NCBI GenBank assembly: GCA_039029535.1
Contig: JBCCFW010000022.1
Coordinates: 1 to 63,414, forward strand
From: JBCCFW01 sp039029535
GTDB lineage: Bacteria > Acidobacteriota > JBCCFW01
Length of the DNA: 63,414 bases
Direction: 5' to 3'
Shown: positions 15,586 through 24,576 of the stretch, piece after piece
Layout: each line of letters starts with the position of its first letter
Numbering within the stretch: the first letter of the stretch is position 1
Program-made: the position numbers and the translations under genes
The notes under the pieces: model-generated
Databases searched by the model: none
The model's input: the letters and a program-made list of their open reading frames with translations, nothing else
Told to the model about the DNA's origin: nothing

Positions 15586-17117
15586 CGGTTGCACTCCTCG
15601 CAGGGCTCGAGAGCGAGCAGGCAACGACGCAGCCGGACGACGTCGGTGGAGTTGGCGTTACCGTCCCCGTCGTAGTCGGCCGACTCGTCGGCATGACCAC
15701 CGCACTCGGACAGGCCGACGAGGGAGCGACGCAGGCAGACCACGTCGGTGCCGTCGCGACGACCGTCACCGTTGACGTCACCAGGCTCGCGGACGCAGCT
15801 CACGGCAAAGTGCGCGACGAGCTGGCGATCGGCGGGGAGGGCGAAGCCGTAGCTGGCAGAGGTGCTGACGGTCACGCCGTCTTCAGCCCAGCGCTCGAAC
15901 TCGTAGCCGGCGTTGGCGCTCGCGACCAGGCTGACCGCACGACCACAGTCACCGGAGCCGTCACCGCTGACCGAGCCGGCACCGGCCGGCTGCACGCTGG
16001 TCGTCACGGCGCAGGTCTCGCCGCCACCGCCCCCACCGCCATCGACGGCTTCGAAGAGATCGGAGCGGTAGTGCTCGAGGGAGCAACGCATGCGACGCAC
16101 CTGCTCCGGGCTGAAGTGGTTCATGCAGGTGTCGTCGGTGTAGTCCATGTAGTTGCGGATGGGATCGGGAGATCCACAGCTCCGCGAGTCCGAGCAACCG
16201 TAGGTCGGCTCCGCCTCGGGGTTGGTGTCGCAGATGAGATCGCCGTTGGAGTTGCACGACGAGGCTGCGGCACAACCACCGTTGAAGGTGTGCTCGAGAC
16301 CGAGGTAGTGACCGAGCTCGTGGGTGGCCGTCCGGCCCTGGTTGAGCGGCGCGCCGATGGCCGCGTCACGACCGAAGGCCGACCACAGCACGACGACGCG
16401 GTCTGCGTTGGAGCCGGCGATCCCCCCCTGCGGCAGGTCGGGGACGTAGCCGAGGGCACCGGAGGCGGTGTTCGTGTAGATGTTCACGTAGCGGCTGGTG
16501 TCCCAGGCCAGGCTGTCCCAGTAGTTCCCCTGGTCCTGGAACCACTGGTCGTTGGCCGAGTAGGTGATGCCGGTCGTGGCGGCACCGCTGGGGTCCTGGG
16601 TGGCCAGGTAGAACTCGATCGAGGCGTCGGTGCCGGGCTCGCCAGGCGTGCCGGGAAGGGCACCGAAGTCCTCGTTGAGGATCTCGATCTGACTCTGGAC
16701 CTGGGCGGCCGTCAGGTTGCCTTCACCGCTGCTGCTGGTGATGACGTGGACGACCACCGGGATCCGGTAGCGCTGGACCGACGGGTCGTAGTCAGCCGAG
16801 GGGTTGGTCAGGGTGTAGGTGCAGTCGGCTCCGGTCCCGCGCATCTGCGGACGACGCTCGACGGTCGGGGGCACGCCACAGCGCATCCCGTGGTCACGGA
16901 AGAAGTCGGAGCGGACGTAGTCTCCCCAGGTCGGGAAGTGATGACCGTGGACCTCGATGCCGGCGGGAGTCGAGACGACCACCGGCAGGTCGGACCGCGG
17001 AGCGGCCAGGGCCGTAGTGGAGGTGGTGAGAAGGGTCAGGGTGAGCAGGAGCGCCGAGACGCCGAAGGATGTCCTGACGGGGGAGATTCGAGAGCTGAGC
17101 TGAGCTGGGGCTCGCAT
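15582..17117 (-). CDS. Secreted M43 metalloprotease with InlB-like and dockerin domains
   Basis: A 511-residue exported protease. After a signal peptide (about 1-38) and pro-region, the M43-like domain carries HELGHYLGLEH at 266-276, CDTNPEAEP, NYMDYTDDTCMNHFSPEQ and MRCSLEHYR. A polyglycine linker leads to an InlB B-repeat-like segment (VSLVASANAGYEFERWAEDG) and then to two dockerin repeats (DVNGDGRRDGTDVVCLRRSLVGL; DYDGDGNANSTDVVRLRRCLL). The first gene of a three-gene chain; its stop overlaps the scaffold gene start as ATGA. ATG 17117 is preferred because AAGGAGG stands 8 nt upstream. The dockerins make it a natural client of the downstream cohesin protein. Confidence 0.87.
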   Translation of the reverse strand: MRAPAQLSSRISPVRTSFGVSALLLTLTLLTTSTTALAAPRSDLPVVVSTPAGIEVHGHHFPTWGDYVRSDFFRDHGMRCGVPPTVERRPQMRGTGADCTYTLTNPSADYDPSVQRYRIPVVVHVITSSSGEGNLTAAQVQSQIEILNEDFGALPGTPGEPGTDASIEFYLATQDPSGAATTGITYSANDQWFQDQGNYWDSLAWDTSRYVNIYTNTASGALGYVPDLPQGGIAGSNADRVVVLWSAFGRDAAIGAPLNQGRTATHELGHYLGLEHTFNGGCAAASSCNSNGDLICDTNPEAEPTYGCSDSRSCGSPDPIRNYMDYTDDTCMNHFSPEQVRRMRCSLEHYRSDLFEAVDGGGGGGGETCAVTTSVQPAGAGSVSGDGSGDCGRAVSLVASANAGYEFERWAEDGVTVSTSASYGFALPADRQLVAHFAVSCVREPGDVNGDGRRDGTDVVCLRRSLVGLSECGGHADESADYDGDGNANSTDVVRLRRCLLALEPCEECNR

Positions 17118-17198
17118 CACGGGTTCCTCCTTGCTCGAACTGCCGATGGAGGGGCGACGTCCCCATCGGCCGATGCAGGCGAGTACAAGGTGCTCCCG

Positions 17199-17231
17199 AA
17201 CCGTGTCGAAACCGTGTCAGAGCGGTTTCGA
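17199..17231. promoter_or_regulatory. Direct and inverted repeats in the protease/two-component divergent promoter
   Basis: AACCGTGTC occurs twice, at 17199-17207 and 17210-17218, with the 11-bp period typical of OmpR/PhoB-type response-regulator half-sites. A related inverted pair TCGAAACCG (17206-17214) and CGGTTTCGA (17223-17231) overlaps it. The cluster lies between the divergent M43 operon and the OmpR-type regulator, so it is a plausible binding site of that regulator controlling both directions. Confidence 0.45.
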
Positions 17232-17292
17232 GCGACGACTTTCCCGTTTCACGAGCAAGGCCTCACGGCGGCATGGAGCTAGGATCGAGGGG

Positions 17293-17994
17293 ATGTCGAC
17301 GTCCACCACCTCTGCCGCCAAGGTCCTCCTCGTCGAGGACGATGAGCGGATCCGCTGCGAGCTCATGGACGCCCTCTGCGCGGCCGGCTTCGACGTGGCG
17401 GTGAGCCTGGGCCTGGCGGGAGCCCGTCGCGCCCTCGAAACCGACCACGACCTGGTCCTCCTCGACCTCGGGCTTCCCGACGGGGACGGTCTCGACCTCT
17501 GCCGCGAGCTGCGCAACGAGGGTCGCAGCATCCCCGTCATCATCCTCACCGCTCGGGACGCCCCCGAGCAGCGCGTGCGCGGCCTCGACGTCGGCGCCGA
17601 CGATTACGTCGTCAAGCCCTTCCACCTGCCCGAGCTCCTCGCCCGGGTGCGCTCCGTGCTTCGACGCTCCGGTCGCGCGGCCGGCCCGGGCCGCGTGCGC
17701 TGGCAGGACCTCTGGGCCGACCCCGAGTCCCGAGTGGCTCAGCGCGGCGATCGCCGTCTCGACCTCACCCCCACCGAGTTCGACCTGCTGCTCTTCTTCC
17801 TCCGTCACCCGGGTCGAACCTGGACACGCGATCAGCTCCTCGACCGGGTCTGGGGCAGCTCCGGCGCGGGCAGCCAGCGCACGGTCGACCTCTGCATCCG
17901 GCGACTCCGCAGCAAGCTGGAAGACGACGCCTCCGATCCCCGCTATGTCGGTACCGTCTGGGGCGTGGGCTACCGGATGGGCGAGCCCTCGTGA
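17293..17994 (+). CDS. OmpR/PhoB-family response regulator
   Basis: A 233-residue two-domain regulator. The receiver domain (10-125) has the acidic pair EDD at 15-17, the phospho-acceptor Asp58 in LLDLGLP, the switch Thr in ILTARD and Lys108 in VVKPF. The C-terminal winged helix (about 135-230) ends in the usual TVWGVGYRM. The start ATG follows GAGGGG. Its stop overlaps the histidine-kinase start as GTGA, making the two genes a co-translated two-component pair. A repeat with 11-bp period in the upstream divergent region is a candidate autoregulatory site. Confidence 0.93.
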   Translation: MSTSTTSAAKVLLVEDDERIRCELMDALCAAGFDVAVSLGLAGARRALETDHDLVLLDLGLPDGDGLDLCRELRNEGRSIPVIILTARDAPEQRVRGLDVGADDYVVKPFHLPELLARVRSVLRRSGRAAGPGRVRWQDLWADPESRVAQRGDRRLDLTPTEFDLLLFFLRHPGRTWTRDQLLDRVWGSSGAGSQRTVDLCIRRLRSKLEDDASDPRYVGTVWGVGYRMGEPS

Positions 17995-19538
17995 GCGAGG
18001 CCTCACCACGCCGGTTCCGCTGGCATCACCGCCTGAGCGTCAAGCTCGGCCTGTTGGTCGCGGGCGCCCTGCTCATCTTCGAGCTCTTCTGCGACGACAT
18101 CTTGAACGTCGCCTTTCAGCTCTTCGGGCTCGGACCTCTCGACCAGCAGATCGTCGTGCTGCCCGACGAGGACATGGTCGTCGAGCTCTCGGCCCAGGCC
18201 GACCAGCTCGCCGACGCTCTGTTCGCCGCCCACTCCGGCGAGGGTGACTGGTCCCCGAGCGCGACGGCGAGCCAGTCGCTCTCCCAGATCCTCGAGTACG
18301 TGGACGAGGGCTTCGTGCTCGTCGATCCGAGCCGTCGCATCGTCGCCCGTAGCGACAACTTGCCGTTCCAAGTCGGCAGCCCGTGGACGGAGCCTCGCCG
18401 ACCGCTCATGCGCTTCGCCATCCCCGGCGAGCGCCGCACCGCGCGGGCGGTGTCGGTCCCGGCGGGGCCGCCGGGCCGACCCCGAGGTTGGCTCGTCTAC
18501 ACCTGGCTCGATCCTCCGCTCTCGGAGTCCGACGCCTCGCTCAGCGCGGAGGGTGACCTCGTCCTCGAAGACGAGGAGTTCCAGGCCCTCGCCGAGCGGG
18601 AGGTCAAGGTCTTCTGGATCGCCCGCGGGGCGATCCTCGGGATCATCGTCGCGGTCATCGCCATCGCGATCTCGCGGGGCGTGACCCGTCGTCTCTCACG
18701 GCTCGCGGTGCAGGCCGCCGCTCCGTTGGGCAGCGGTGGTGAGCCGCCCGGTCCCTTCGAGGTCGAGGGGAACGACGAGATCGCCCTCCTGGCGACGACC
18801 ATGAACGACCTGCGCGACCGCGTCGGCGAGCTCGTGGGCAACATCCAGGACCAAGACGCCCGACGACGCGAGTGGGTGGCCCACGTCTCCCACGACCTGC
18901 GCACGCCGTTGACCGCCCTCCTCGCTTGCTTCGACCGCGCCGATCGCCTGCTCGACGAGAAGGACGGAGACGAGCTGCGTGACGAAGTGGAGCGCGTCCT
19001 CTCGGTCGCCCGTCTCGACGCGTCTCGTGTTCACGAGCTGGCCGTCGACCTCCTCGAGATCAGCCGCCTCGACACCGAGGCCGATCTCAGCTTCGAGCCA
19101 GTTCCACCGGGAGAGATCGTGCGTCAGTCGGTACGTTCGCTCAGCGCCCTGGCCGAGCTCGAGGAGAAGGAGCTCGTGGTCAAGGTCGACAACGGCCTGC
19201 CACTGCTCGAGGCCGACGGTCGTCGGGTCATGCGCGCGATGGAGAACCTTCTCCGCAATGCCCTCCAACATGCCAAGACCCGCGTGGAGGCCGTCGTTCA
19301 GCAAGCGCCCAGCGGTCACCTGCACTTCGAGGTGCGTGACGACGGGCCGGGTCTCCCGGTGGGCGATGGACCCGTGACGCTCAGCGGCCTGTCGAGCCGC
19401 CGCAGCCGGAGTGACTCGGCCGGGCTCGGTCTCATGGTCGCCCGACGCGTGGCGGAGGCACACGGTGGCAGCATCGGCGGTCGTAACCTCGACGAAGGCG
19501 GCGCTGCCGTTTGGTTCGAGCTACCGGTGTGGACGTGA
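17991..19538 (+). CDS. Membrane sensor histidine kinase
   Basis: A 515-residue sensor kinase. Two transmembrane helices (about 15-35 and 207-229) flank a periplasmic sensor of about 170 residues. A HAMP linker follows, then the HisKA helix with the phosphorylated His301 (HVSHDLRTPLT), the N box (NLLRNALQHA), the G1 box (RDDGPGLP) and the G2 box (SAGLGLMVARRVAEAHGG). It should autophosphorylate and pass phosphate to the co-encoded response regulator. The signal is unknown. Confidence 0.92.
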   Translation: MSEASPRRFRWHHRLSVKLGLLVAGALLIFELFCDDILNVAFQLFGLGPLDQQIVVLPDEDMVVELSAQADQLADALFAAHSGEGDWSPSATASQSLSQILEYVDEGFVLVDPSRRIVARSDNLPFQVGSPWTEPRRPLMRFAIPGERRTARAVSVPAGPPGRPRGWLVYTWLDPPLSESDASLSAEGDLVLEDEEFQALAEREVKVFWIARGAILGIIVAVIAIAISRGVTRRLSRLAVQAAAPLGSGGEPPGPFEVEGNDEIALLATTMNDLRDRVGELVGNIQDQDARRREWVAHVSHDLRTPLTALLACFDRADRLLDEKDGDELRDEVERVLSVARLDASRVHELAVDLLEISRLDTEADLSFEPVPPGEIVRQSVRSLSALAELEEKELVVKVDNGLPLLEADGRRVMRAMENLLRNALQHAKTRVEAVVQQAPSGHLHFEVRDDGPGLPVGDGPVTLSGLSSRRSRSDSAGLGLMVARRVAEAHGGSIGGRNLDEGGAAVWFELPVWT

Positions 19539-19569
19539 ATCACGAAGCACCAGGGATACCATCGACTCC

Positions 19570-20529
19570 ATGAAAGCCCTGTTCGTCGACTCGTCCCAGC
19601 GCAGCGCTCGCATCATCGAGCGCGACATCCCCGAGCCTCCGGAGGGCGAGGCACTCATCCGCGTGTCGCTGGCCGGCATCTGCGGGACCGACCTCGAGAT
19701 CCTCGCCGGCTACATGGACTACTCCGGCATCCTCGGTCACGAGTTCGTCGGCACGGTCGAGTCGAGCCCCAGCGACCCGAGCTGGGAAGGCAAGCGGGTG
19801 GTCGGCGAGCTCAACTGCACGAACGACGACTGCGGCACCTGTCGACGCGAGGGACCGCGTCACTGCCCCAACCGCGACGTCCTCGGCATCCTCGGTCGCG
19901 ACGGCACGATGGCTCAGTACGTGCTGCTCCCCATCGCCAACCTGCACCCGGTCCCCGACGGTCTCGACGATCGCCGGGCCGTCTTCGCAGAGCCTCTCGC
20001 CGCGGCGCTGGAGATCCTCGAGCAGGTCCACCTCGAGCCGACCACCGAGGTTCTCCTCCTCGGTGACGGTCGACTCGCCCAGCTCATCGGTCAGGTTCTC
20101 CTGCTGCCGGGTTGTCGTCTCACGGTCTGTGGCAAGCATGAAGACAAGCTCGCCATGCTCGCGAAGAGAGGAGCGCGCACCGTGCGCTACCCGGATCTTC
20201 CCGAGGGCAAGTGGGACGTCGTCGTCGAGGCGACCGGTCGGGCCGAGGCCGCGGCGCTCGCCGTGTCGCGCTGTCGTCCCCGCGGCACCATCGTCCTCAA
20301 GAGCACGGTGGCCGAATCCGGTGGCATCCCCATCGTCCCGGTCATCGTCGACGAGCTGCGGGTGGTGGGCTCGCGCTGCGGTCCGTTCTCGCCTGCACTG
20401 TCGCTGCTCGAACGCGGACGCATCGACGTCGATCCGTTGGTCAGCGAGGTCATCCCGCTCGATCGCGCGACCGACGCGCTGACCCGGGCCGGAGAGCGCG
20501 GTGTCCTCAAGGTCCTGCTGGAGTGCTAA
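19570..20529 (+). CDS. Zinc-dependent alcohol/polyol dehydrogenase (MDR superfamily)
   Basis: A 319-residue medium-chain dehydrogenase. The catalytic zinc ligands are visible as Cys38 (GICGTD) and His57-Glu58 (GHEF). The structural zinc lobe has four cysteines at 83, 88, 91 and 99. A Rossmann nucleotide-binding region follows (VLLLGDGRLAQLIGQV, slightly off the usual GxGxxG). The closest general match is to threonine/sorbitol-dehydrogenase-like enzymes that oxidise secondary alcohols with NAD(P). It lies 31 bp after the histidine kinase and may be co-transcribed with it. Confidence 0.85.
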   Translation: MKALFVDSSQRSARIIERDIPEPPEGEALIRVSLAGICGTDLEILAGYMDYSGILGHEFVGTVESSPSDPSWEGKRVVGELNCTNDDCGTCRREGPRHCPNRDVLGILGRDGTMAQYVLLPIANLHPVPDGLDDRRAVFAEPLAAALEILEQVHLEPTTEVLLLGDGRLAQLIGQVLLLPGCRLTVCGKHEDKLAMLAKRGARTVRYPDLPEGKWDVVVEATGRAEAAALAVSRCRPRGTIVLKSTVAESGGIPIVPVIVDELRVVGSRCGPFSPALSLLERGRIDVDPLVSEVIPLDRATDALTRAGERGVLKVLLEC

Positions 20530-21370
20530 CCCGGTGGCGGCGCCACCACCAACCGAGCGCCACCGCCGGCACGAGCCCGAGCACGGCCCACGACGACTTG
20601 GACAGCCAGCGGCTGCCCGGTGACTCCAGCGTGCCGTGGTCGCCGGCGCCCCGTCGCGTCATCTTGAGCCGGCGATAGCTCGCGTCATCGAGGGGAACGA
20701 GCGGCGCCTCGTCGACGAGCGAGAAGGCCGGCAGCTCGTCGACGGTGAGCAAGCGCGAGCAGTGGTTCCACGAGTGGACGCCCACGACCACGCGCTCGCC
20801 TTCCCAGCACGGCACCTGCCGCAGCTCCCCCTTCCACGTTCGCCCGCGGAAGACACCGTCGGGCTCACGAACCCAGACCTGACGGTCGTGACGGGGAACG
20901 AGCTCGAAGTAGTCGTCGCTGGTGGTCGAGTCGAAGCGCAGCCGAACCACCTCACCGCTGGCGAGGTCGACGCTCACCTGATGGGCCTCGATGTCCTCGA
21001 CGGTTCCGTACCGCGCGGCTCGAAAGAGCGCGTAGGCCAGGTGAAGCAGTCGTCGCGGGGCGATCTCGTTCTCCCACGAGAAGTAGTAGACGAGGTCCAG
21101 CCGCCCTTCGGCTTCCACGGCCTCGGTGCGAACGGCGCTCAGCGGCGGCGACGGGGTCGCGGGACGACGCCGCTGCACCGGTCGATGATGCTGGAGAAGG
21201 TCCGCGACCGAGCGCGGCTGACCGGCGACCACGACGATTGCCTCGGGAGCGAGGACCGGGTAGGCCCGCGCCGTGCGGCCCGACAGGGCCTGGGGGACGA
21301 GAGCGAGCAGGGCGGTCGTCACGACCACCGCCAACAGACCTCCCAGGATTCGAGCTGCCTTCCGGATCAC
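20507..21370 (-). CDS. Membrane-anchored protein of unknown function
   Basis: A 287-residue protein with a hydrophobic helix at each end (residues 8-28 and about 261-280), so the central 230 residues probably lie in the periplasm. The central part is rich in Trp, Tyr and Arg, with DLVYYFSWENEIAPRRLLHLAYALFRAARYG and VGVHSWNHCSR. No family is recognised. The GTG at 21370 is the most plausible start, since the long upstream extension is antisense to the TPR gene. Its 3' end overlaps the dehydrogenase stop by 23 bp, and its start diverges from the TPR lipoprotein gene. Confidence 0.6.
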   Translation of the reverse strand: MIRKAARILGGLLAVVVTTALLALVPQALSGRTARAYPVLAPEAIVVVAGQPRSVADLLQHHRPVQRRRPATPSPPLSAVRTEAVEAEGRLDLVYYFSWENEIAPRRLLHLAYALFRAARYGTVEDIEAHQVSVDLASGEVVRLRFDSTTSDDYFELVPRHDRQVWVREPDGVFRGRTWKGELRQVPCWEGERVVVGVHSWNHCSRLLTVDELPAFSLVDEAPLVPLDDASYRRLKMTRRGAGDHGTLESPGSRWLSKSSWAVLGLVPAVALGWWWRRHRVSTPAGP

Positions 21371-21433
21371 GGCCCGATGGTAGACCGCAGGCTCTCCGGT
21401 GCCGTCCCCGCGCATTCCGGGTAGAGTGCGGTC

Positions 21434-22807
21434 ATGTCTCGGCCCGTCACCCACGTCCTCGTCGTCGGCCTCGCCGTTCTCGGCCTCTCCTGCCGCACTC
21501 TCCCGGTGATCCAGCCCGACGCGACGCAACCGCTGTCGCCCGCGCAGGACACCCTCATCCGGGAACGGATTGCCGCCGTCGAGTCCTCGCCGCGAGACGC
21601 CGAAGAGCGGGGGTCGCTGGGCTTCGCCTACCTCGCCAACGGCCTGGAGACCGAAGCGGCAGCGAGCTTCGCCCAGGCGTCGGAGCTCGACCCCGACAAC
21701 CCGTACTGGTCGTACTACCAGGGCGTGGCGCTTCACGAGGGTGGCGAGCTGCCCGAGGCGCTCATCGTCTTGCAGTCCACCACCGAAGCGGCACCGTCCA
21801 ATCCGGCGTTCCACCTCCAGGCCGGTTACTGCGCGCTCGATGCGGGCGAGCCGCAGGTCGCGCGACGCGCCTTCGAGCGAGCCTCGGACCTGCTCCCCGA
21901 TCGTCACGAGCCGCTCATCGGCATGGCGGCGGCCATGCTGGAAGACGACGAGTTCGTCCAGGCCGAGCTCGTGCTCATGCGCGCCATGCAGCGCAACGAC
22001 CAGTCGGGCTTGCTCCACCAGTACCTGGGTCAGGCCCTCGCCGGTCAGGGTCGCAGCGAGCAAGCGCTCCCTCATCTCGAAAGAGGTCAAGAGGCCAAGC
22101 GCGAGTTCTTCGCGACCAAGTACACGGCCCAGCTCCAGTCGTACAAGCTGAGCGTCCCCGAGCGCACGCGTCGTGCCCACGACCTCCTTCAGACCGATCC
22201 AGCCGAGTCCCGACGCATTCTCGAAGGGCTGCGCGCCGAGCGACCCGACGATCTCCAGGTGCAGCTCAACCTGTCGCTGGCGCTCGAGGCTCTCGGCGAG
22301 CGCGATCGCGCCAAGGCCTTGCTCGAGGACATCCGCTCCAGGGACGGCAGCTTCCACCTCGCTCACGTGGTCCTCGCCGACATGTTGCTCAAGGAGCGCA
22401 AGCCGACCGAGGCGCTCGCCGCCGCGCGTCAGGCCGTGGCGCTCTCCCCGCAGCACGCTCAGTCGCGGCACGTGCTCGGTCTCGTCCTGCGCAACCTGGG
22501 CCGACGCGAGGAAGCCCGTCAGCACCTGCGCAAGGCCATCGAGTACCAGCCCTCCCGTCACGGCAGTCGTCTCGTGCTCGCCGAGCTCTGCGCCGAGCTG
22601 TGTGACTTCCCCGGAGCGATCGCCCAGCTCCGAGAAGCCGTGAACCTCCAGCCGCGCGAGCTCTCGGGCCGACTGCGCCTGGTCGAGGTGCTCGCCCGGT
22701 CGGGTCGTCGTTCCGAGGCTCGAAGCGAGCTCGGCAAGGCCCGTCAGCTCGCGCCGAGCGACCCCCGCCCCAACGAGCTCGCGCGAAACCTGGGTCTCGC
22801 GGGATGA
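21434..22807 (+). CDS. TPR-repeat lipoprotein
   Basis: A 457-residue protein with a lipoprotein signal peptide (lipobox LGLSC, lipidated Cys near residue 20). The remainder is an array of about ten tetratricopeptide repeats (for example GSLGFAYLANGLETEAAASFAQASELDPDNP and HVLGLVLRNLGRREEARQHLRKAIEYQPS). TPR arrays mediate protein-protein contacts. Its stop overlaps the next gene as ATGA. TPR proteins are frequent neighbours of ASPIC/UnbV proteins, which suggests they work together at the cell surface. Confidence 0.87.
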   Translation: MSRPVTHVLVVGLAVLGLSCRTLPVIQPDATQPLSPAQDTLIRERIAAVESSPRDAEERGSLGFAYLANGLETEAAASFAQASELDPDNPYWSYYQGVALHEGGELPEALIVLQSTTEAAPSNPAFHLQAGYCALDAGEPQVARRAFERASDLLPDRHEPLIGMAAAMLEDDEFVQAELVLMRAMQRNDQSGLLHQYLGQALAGQGRSEQALPHLERGQEAKREFFATKYTAQLQSYKLSVPERTRRAHDLLQTDPAESRRILEGLRAERPDDLQVQLNLSLALEALGERDRAKALLEDIRSRDGSFHLAHVVLADMLLKERKPTEALAAARQAVALSPQHAQSRHVLGLVLRNLGRREEARQHLRKAIEYQPSRHGSRLVLAELCAELCDFPGAIAQLREAVNLQPRELSGRLRLVEVLARSGRRSEARSELGKARQLAPSDPRPNELARNLGLAG

Positions 22808-24531
22808 GCCGCTGCCGCGTCACGACCGGAGCGCTGCTCGTCGCGCTCACGACCGGATGCGGCCCGCAGACGCCACCGCCCACCGACGGCTCCTCCACGA
22901 CGTCGTCCAGCTCGTCATCGACCAGCGACCGGATCGAGTCCGCCTGGTTCGAGGACGTCACCGCGACGGCCGGCCTCGACTTCGTTCACGTGAAGGCCGA
23001 GCCGACGGGGCGCTACTGGTTCCCGGAGATGACCGGCTCGGGCTGCGGTCTCTTCGACGCCGACGGTGACGGCGACCTCGATGCCTACCTCGTCCAAGCG
23101 GGCGAGCTGAGCGAGGTCCTCGCGGGACGCGAGCAGCGGCACGCCAACCGTCTCTACGCCAACGACGGCAAGGCCTCCTTCACCGACGTCACCGAAGCGG
23201 CCGGGGTCGGCGACCGCGGCTACGGCATGGGCTGCGCGGTGGGCGACCCCGATCGCGACGGGGACCTCGAGCTGCACGTGACCAACGTGGGCAGCAACGT
23301 TCTCTACCGCAACGAGGGCGACGGTCGCTTCACCGACGTCTCGAAGCAGGCAGGCATCGGCGGCGACCAGTGGAGCTTGACCAGCGCGTTCTTCGATCAC
23401 GACGCCGACGGTGACCAGGATCTCTTCGTCGCCAACTACCTGATCTGGTCACCCGAGACCGACATCGCCTGCACCAACCCCCAGGGCCAGCGGGACTACT
23501 GCGGCCCACGCAGCTACAAGACCGTCGCCCCTGACCAGCTCCTGCGCAACGACGGCGGCCTGCGCTTCACCGAGGTGAGTCGTGAGGCCGGGCTGGGAGC
23601 GGTGTTCGGCTCAGGCATGGGTGTCGCCTGCGCAGACTTCGATCGAAACGGCCGCCTCGACGTCTACGTCACCAACGACGGACGCGCCAACCAGCTCTGG
23701 ATGAATCGGGACGGTCGCTTCCAGGACGAGGCCGTCCTCCGTGGCTGTGCGTTGAGCTCGACGGGGATGCCCGAGGCGAGCATGGGAGTGGTCGCCGGCG
23801 ACCTCGACCGCGACGGCTCGCTCGATCTCTTCCTCACGCATCTCCGCTCGGAGACGAACACCGCCTACCTGAACAACGGCAAGGGCTTCTTCCGCGACCG
23901 CACCACGCGCACCGGCCTGGCCAAGAGCAGCCTGGCGTTCACGGGCTTCGGGGTGGCCCTCGTCGACTTCGATGCCGACGGGCATGAAGACCTCTACATC
24001 ACCAACGGCCGGGTCGAGGACAAGCTCCCGCGCTACTCCGAGACCGACGTCTACGCCGAGCCGGACCTGCTCTACCGCGGGCTCGGCGACGGCAAGTTCG
24101 TCGAGCAGCTCCCCCGCGGCGGCACCGAGTCGGAGTGGATCGGAGCCGGGCGCGGGGTCGCGACCGGTGACGTCGACGGCGACGGCGACGTCGACCTCCT
24201 CACCACCGACTCGCATGGTCCGGCGCGCCTGCTCCTCAACACGGTGGCGGGCGGTCACTGGCTCCTCCTCGACGTGCGCGACCGGTACGACGTGGCGGCT
24301 TTCGGTGCCGTGGTGGAGCTGAGCGCCGGCGGCACGACCTGGCATCGGCTGGTGCAGGCGTCGCTGTCGTACTGCAGCACGAACGACCCGCGGGTTCACT
24401 TCGGGCTGGGCACGCAGTCGAGCGTCGACGCTCTCGTCGTCACCTGGCCCGACGGCACGCGCGAACGCTTTCCGACACCCACCGTCGACGCGGTCCACTC
24501 GATCATTCGAGGTGAAGGAGAATCGGAGTAG
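22804..24531 (+). CDS. FG-GAP (VCBS-type) repeat lipoprotein with ASPIC/UnbV domain (CRTAC1-like)
   Basis: A 575-residue exported protein with lipobox LTTGC near residue 19 and a Ser/Thr-rich linker. Repeated beta-propeller blades with calcium loops (DADGDGDLDAYLV, DPDRDGDLELHVTN, DRNGRLDVYVTNDG, DVDGDGDVDLLTTD) span residues 60-480. The C-terminus matches ASPIC/UnbV (GAVVELSAGGTTWHR... DPRVHFGLG... VDALVVTWPDGTRERF). The fold is that of an extracellular integrin-like propeller; its ligand is unknown. It is translationally coupled to the TPR gene and followed 45 bp later by a large secreted protein. Confidence 0.9.
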   Translation: MSRCRVTTGALLVALTTGCGPQTPPPTDGSSTTSSSSSSTSDRIESAWFEDVTATAGLDFVHVKAEPTGRYWFPEMTGSGCGLFDADGDGDLDAYLVQAGELSEVLAGREQRHANRLYANDGKASFTDVTEAAGVGDRGYGMGCAVGDPDRDGDLELHVTNVGSNVLYRNEGDGRFTDVSKQAGIGGDQWSLTSAFFDHDADGDQDLFVANYLIWSPETDIACTNPQGQRDYCGPRSYKTVAPDQLLRNDGGLRFTEVSREAGLGAVFGSGMGVACADFDRNGRLDVYVTNDGRANQLWMNRDGRFQDEAVLRGCALSSTGMPEASMGVVAGDLDRDGSLDLFLTHLRSETNTAYLNNGKGFFRDRTTRTGLAKSSLAFTGFGVALVDFDADGHEDLYITNGRVEDKLPRYSETDVYAEPDLLYRGLGDGKFVEQLPRGGTESEWIGAGRGVATGDVDGDGDVDLLTTDSHGPARLLLNTVAGGHWLLLDVRDRYDVAAFGAVVELSAGGTTWHRLVQASLSYCSTNDPRVHFGLGTQSSVDALVVTWPDGTRERFPTPTVDAVHSIIRGEGESE

Positions 24532-24576
24532 ACGAGAGACTCTCGTCGTTCGTATCCGCACTGGAGGAGGCATCGC

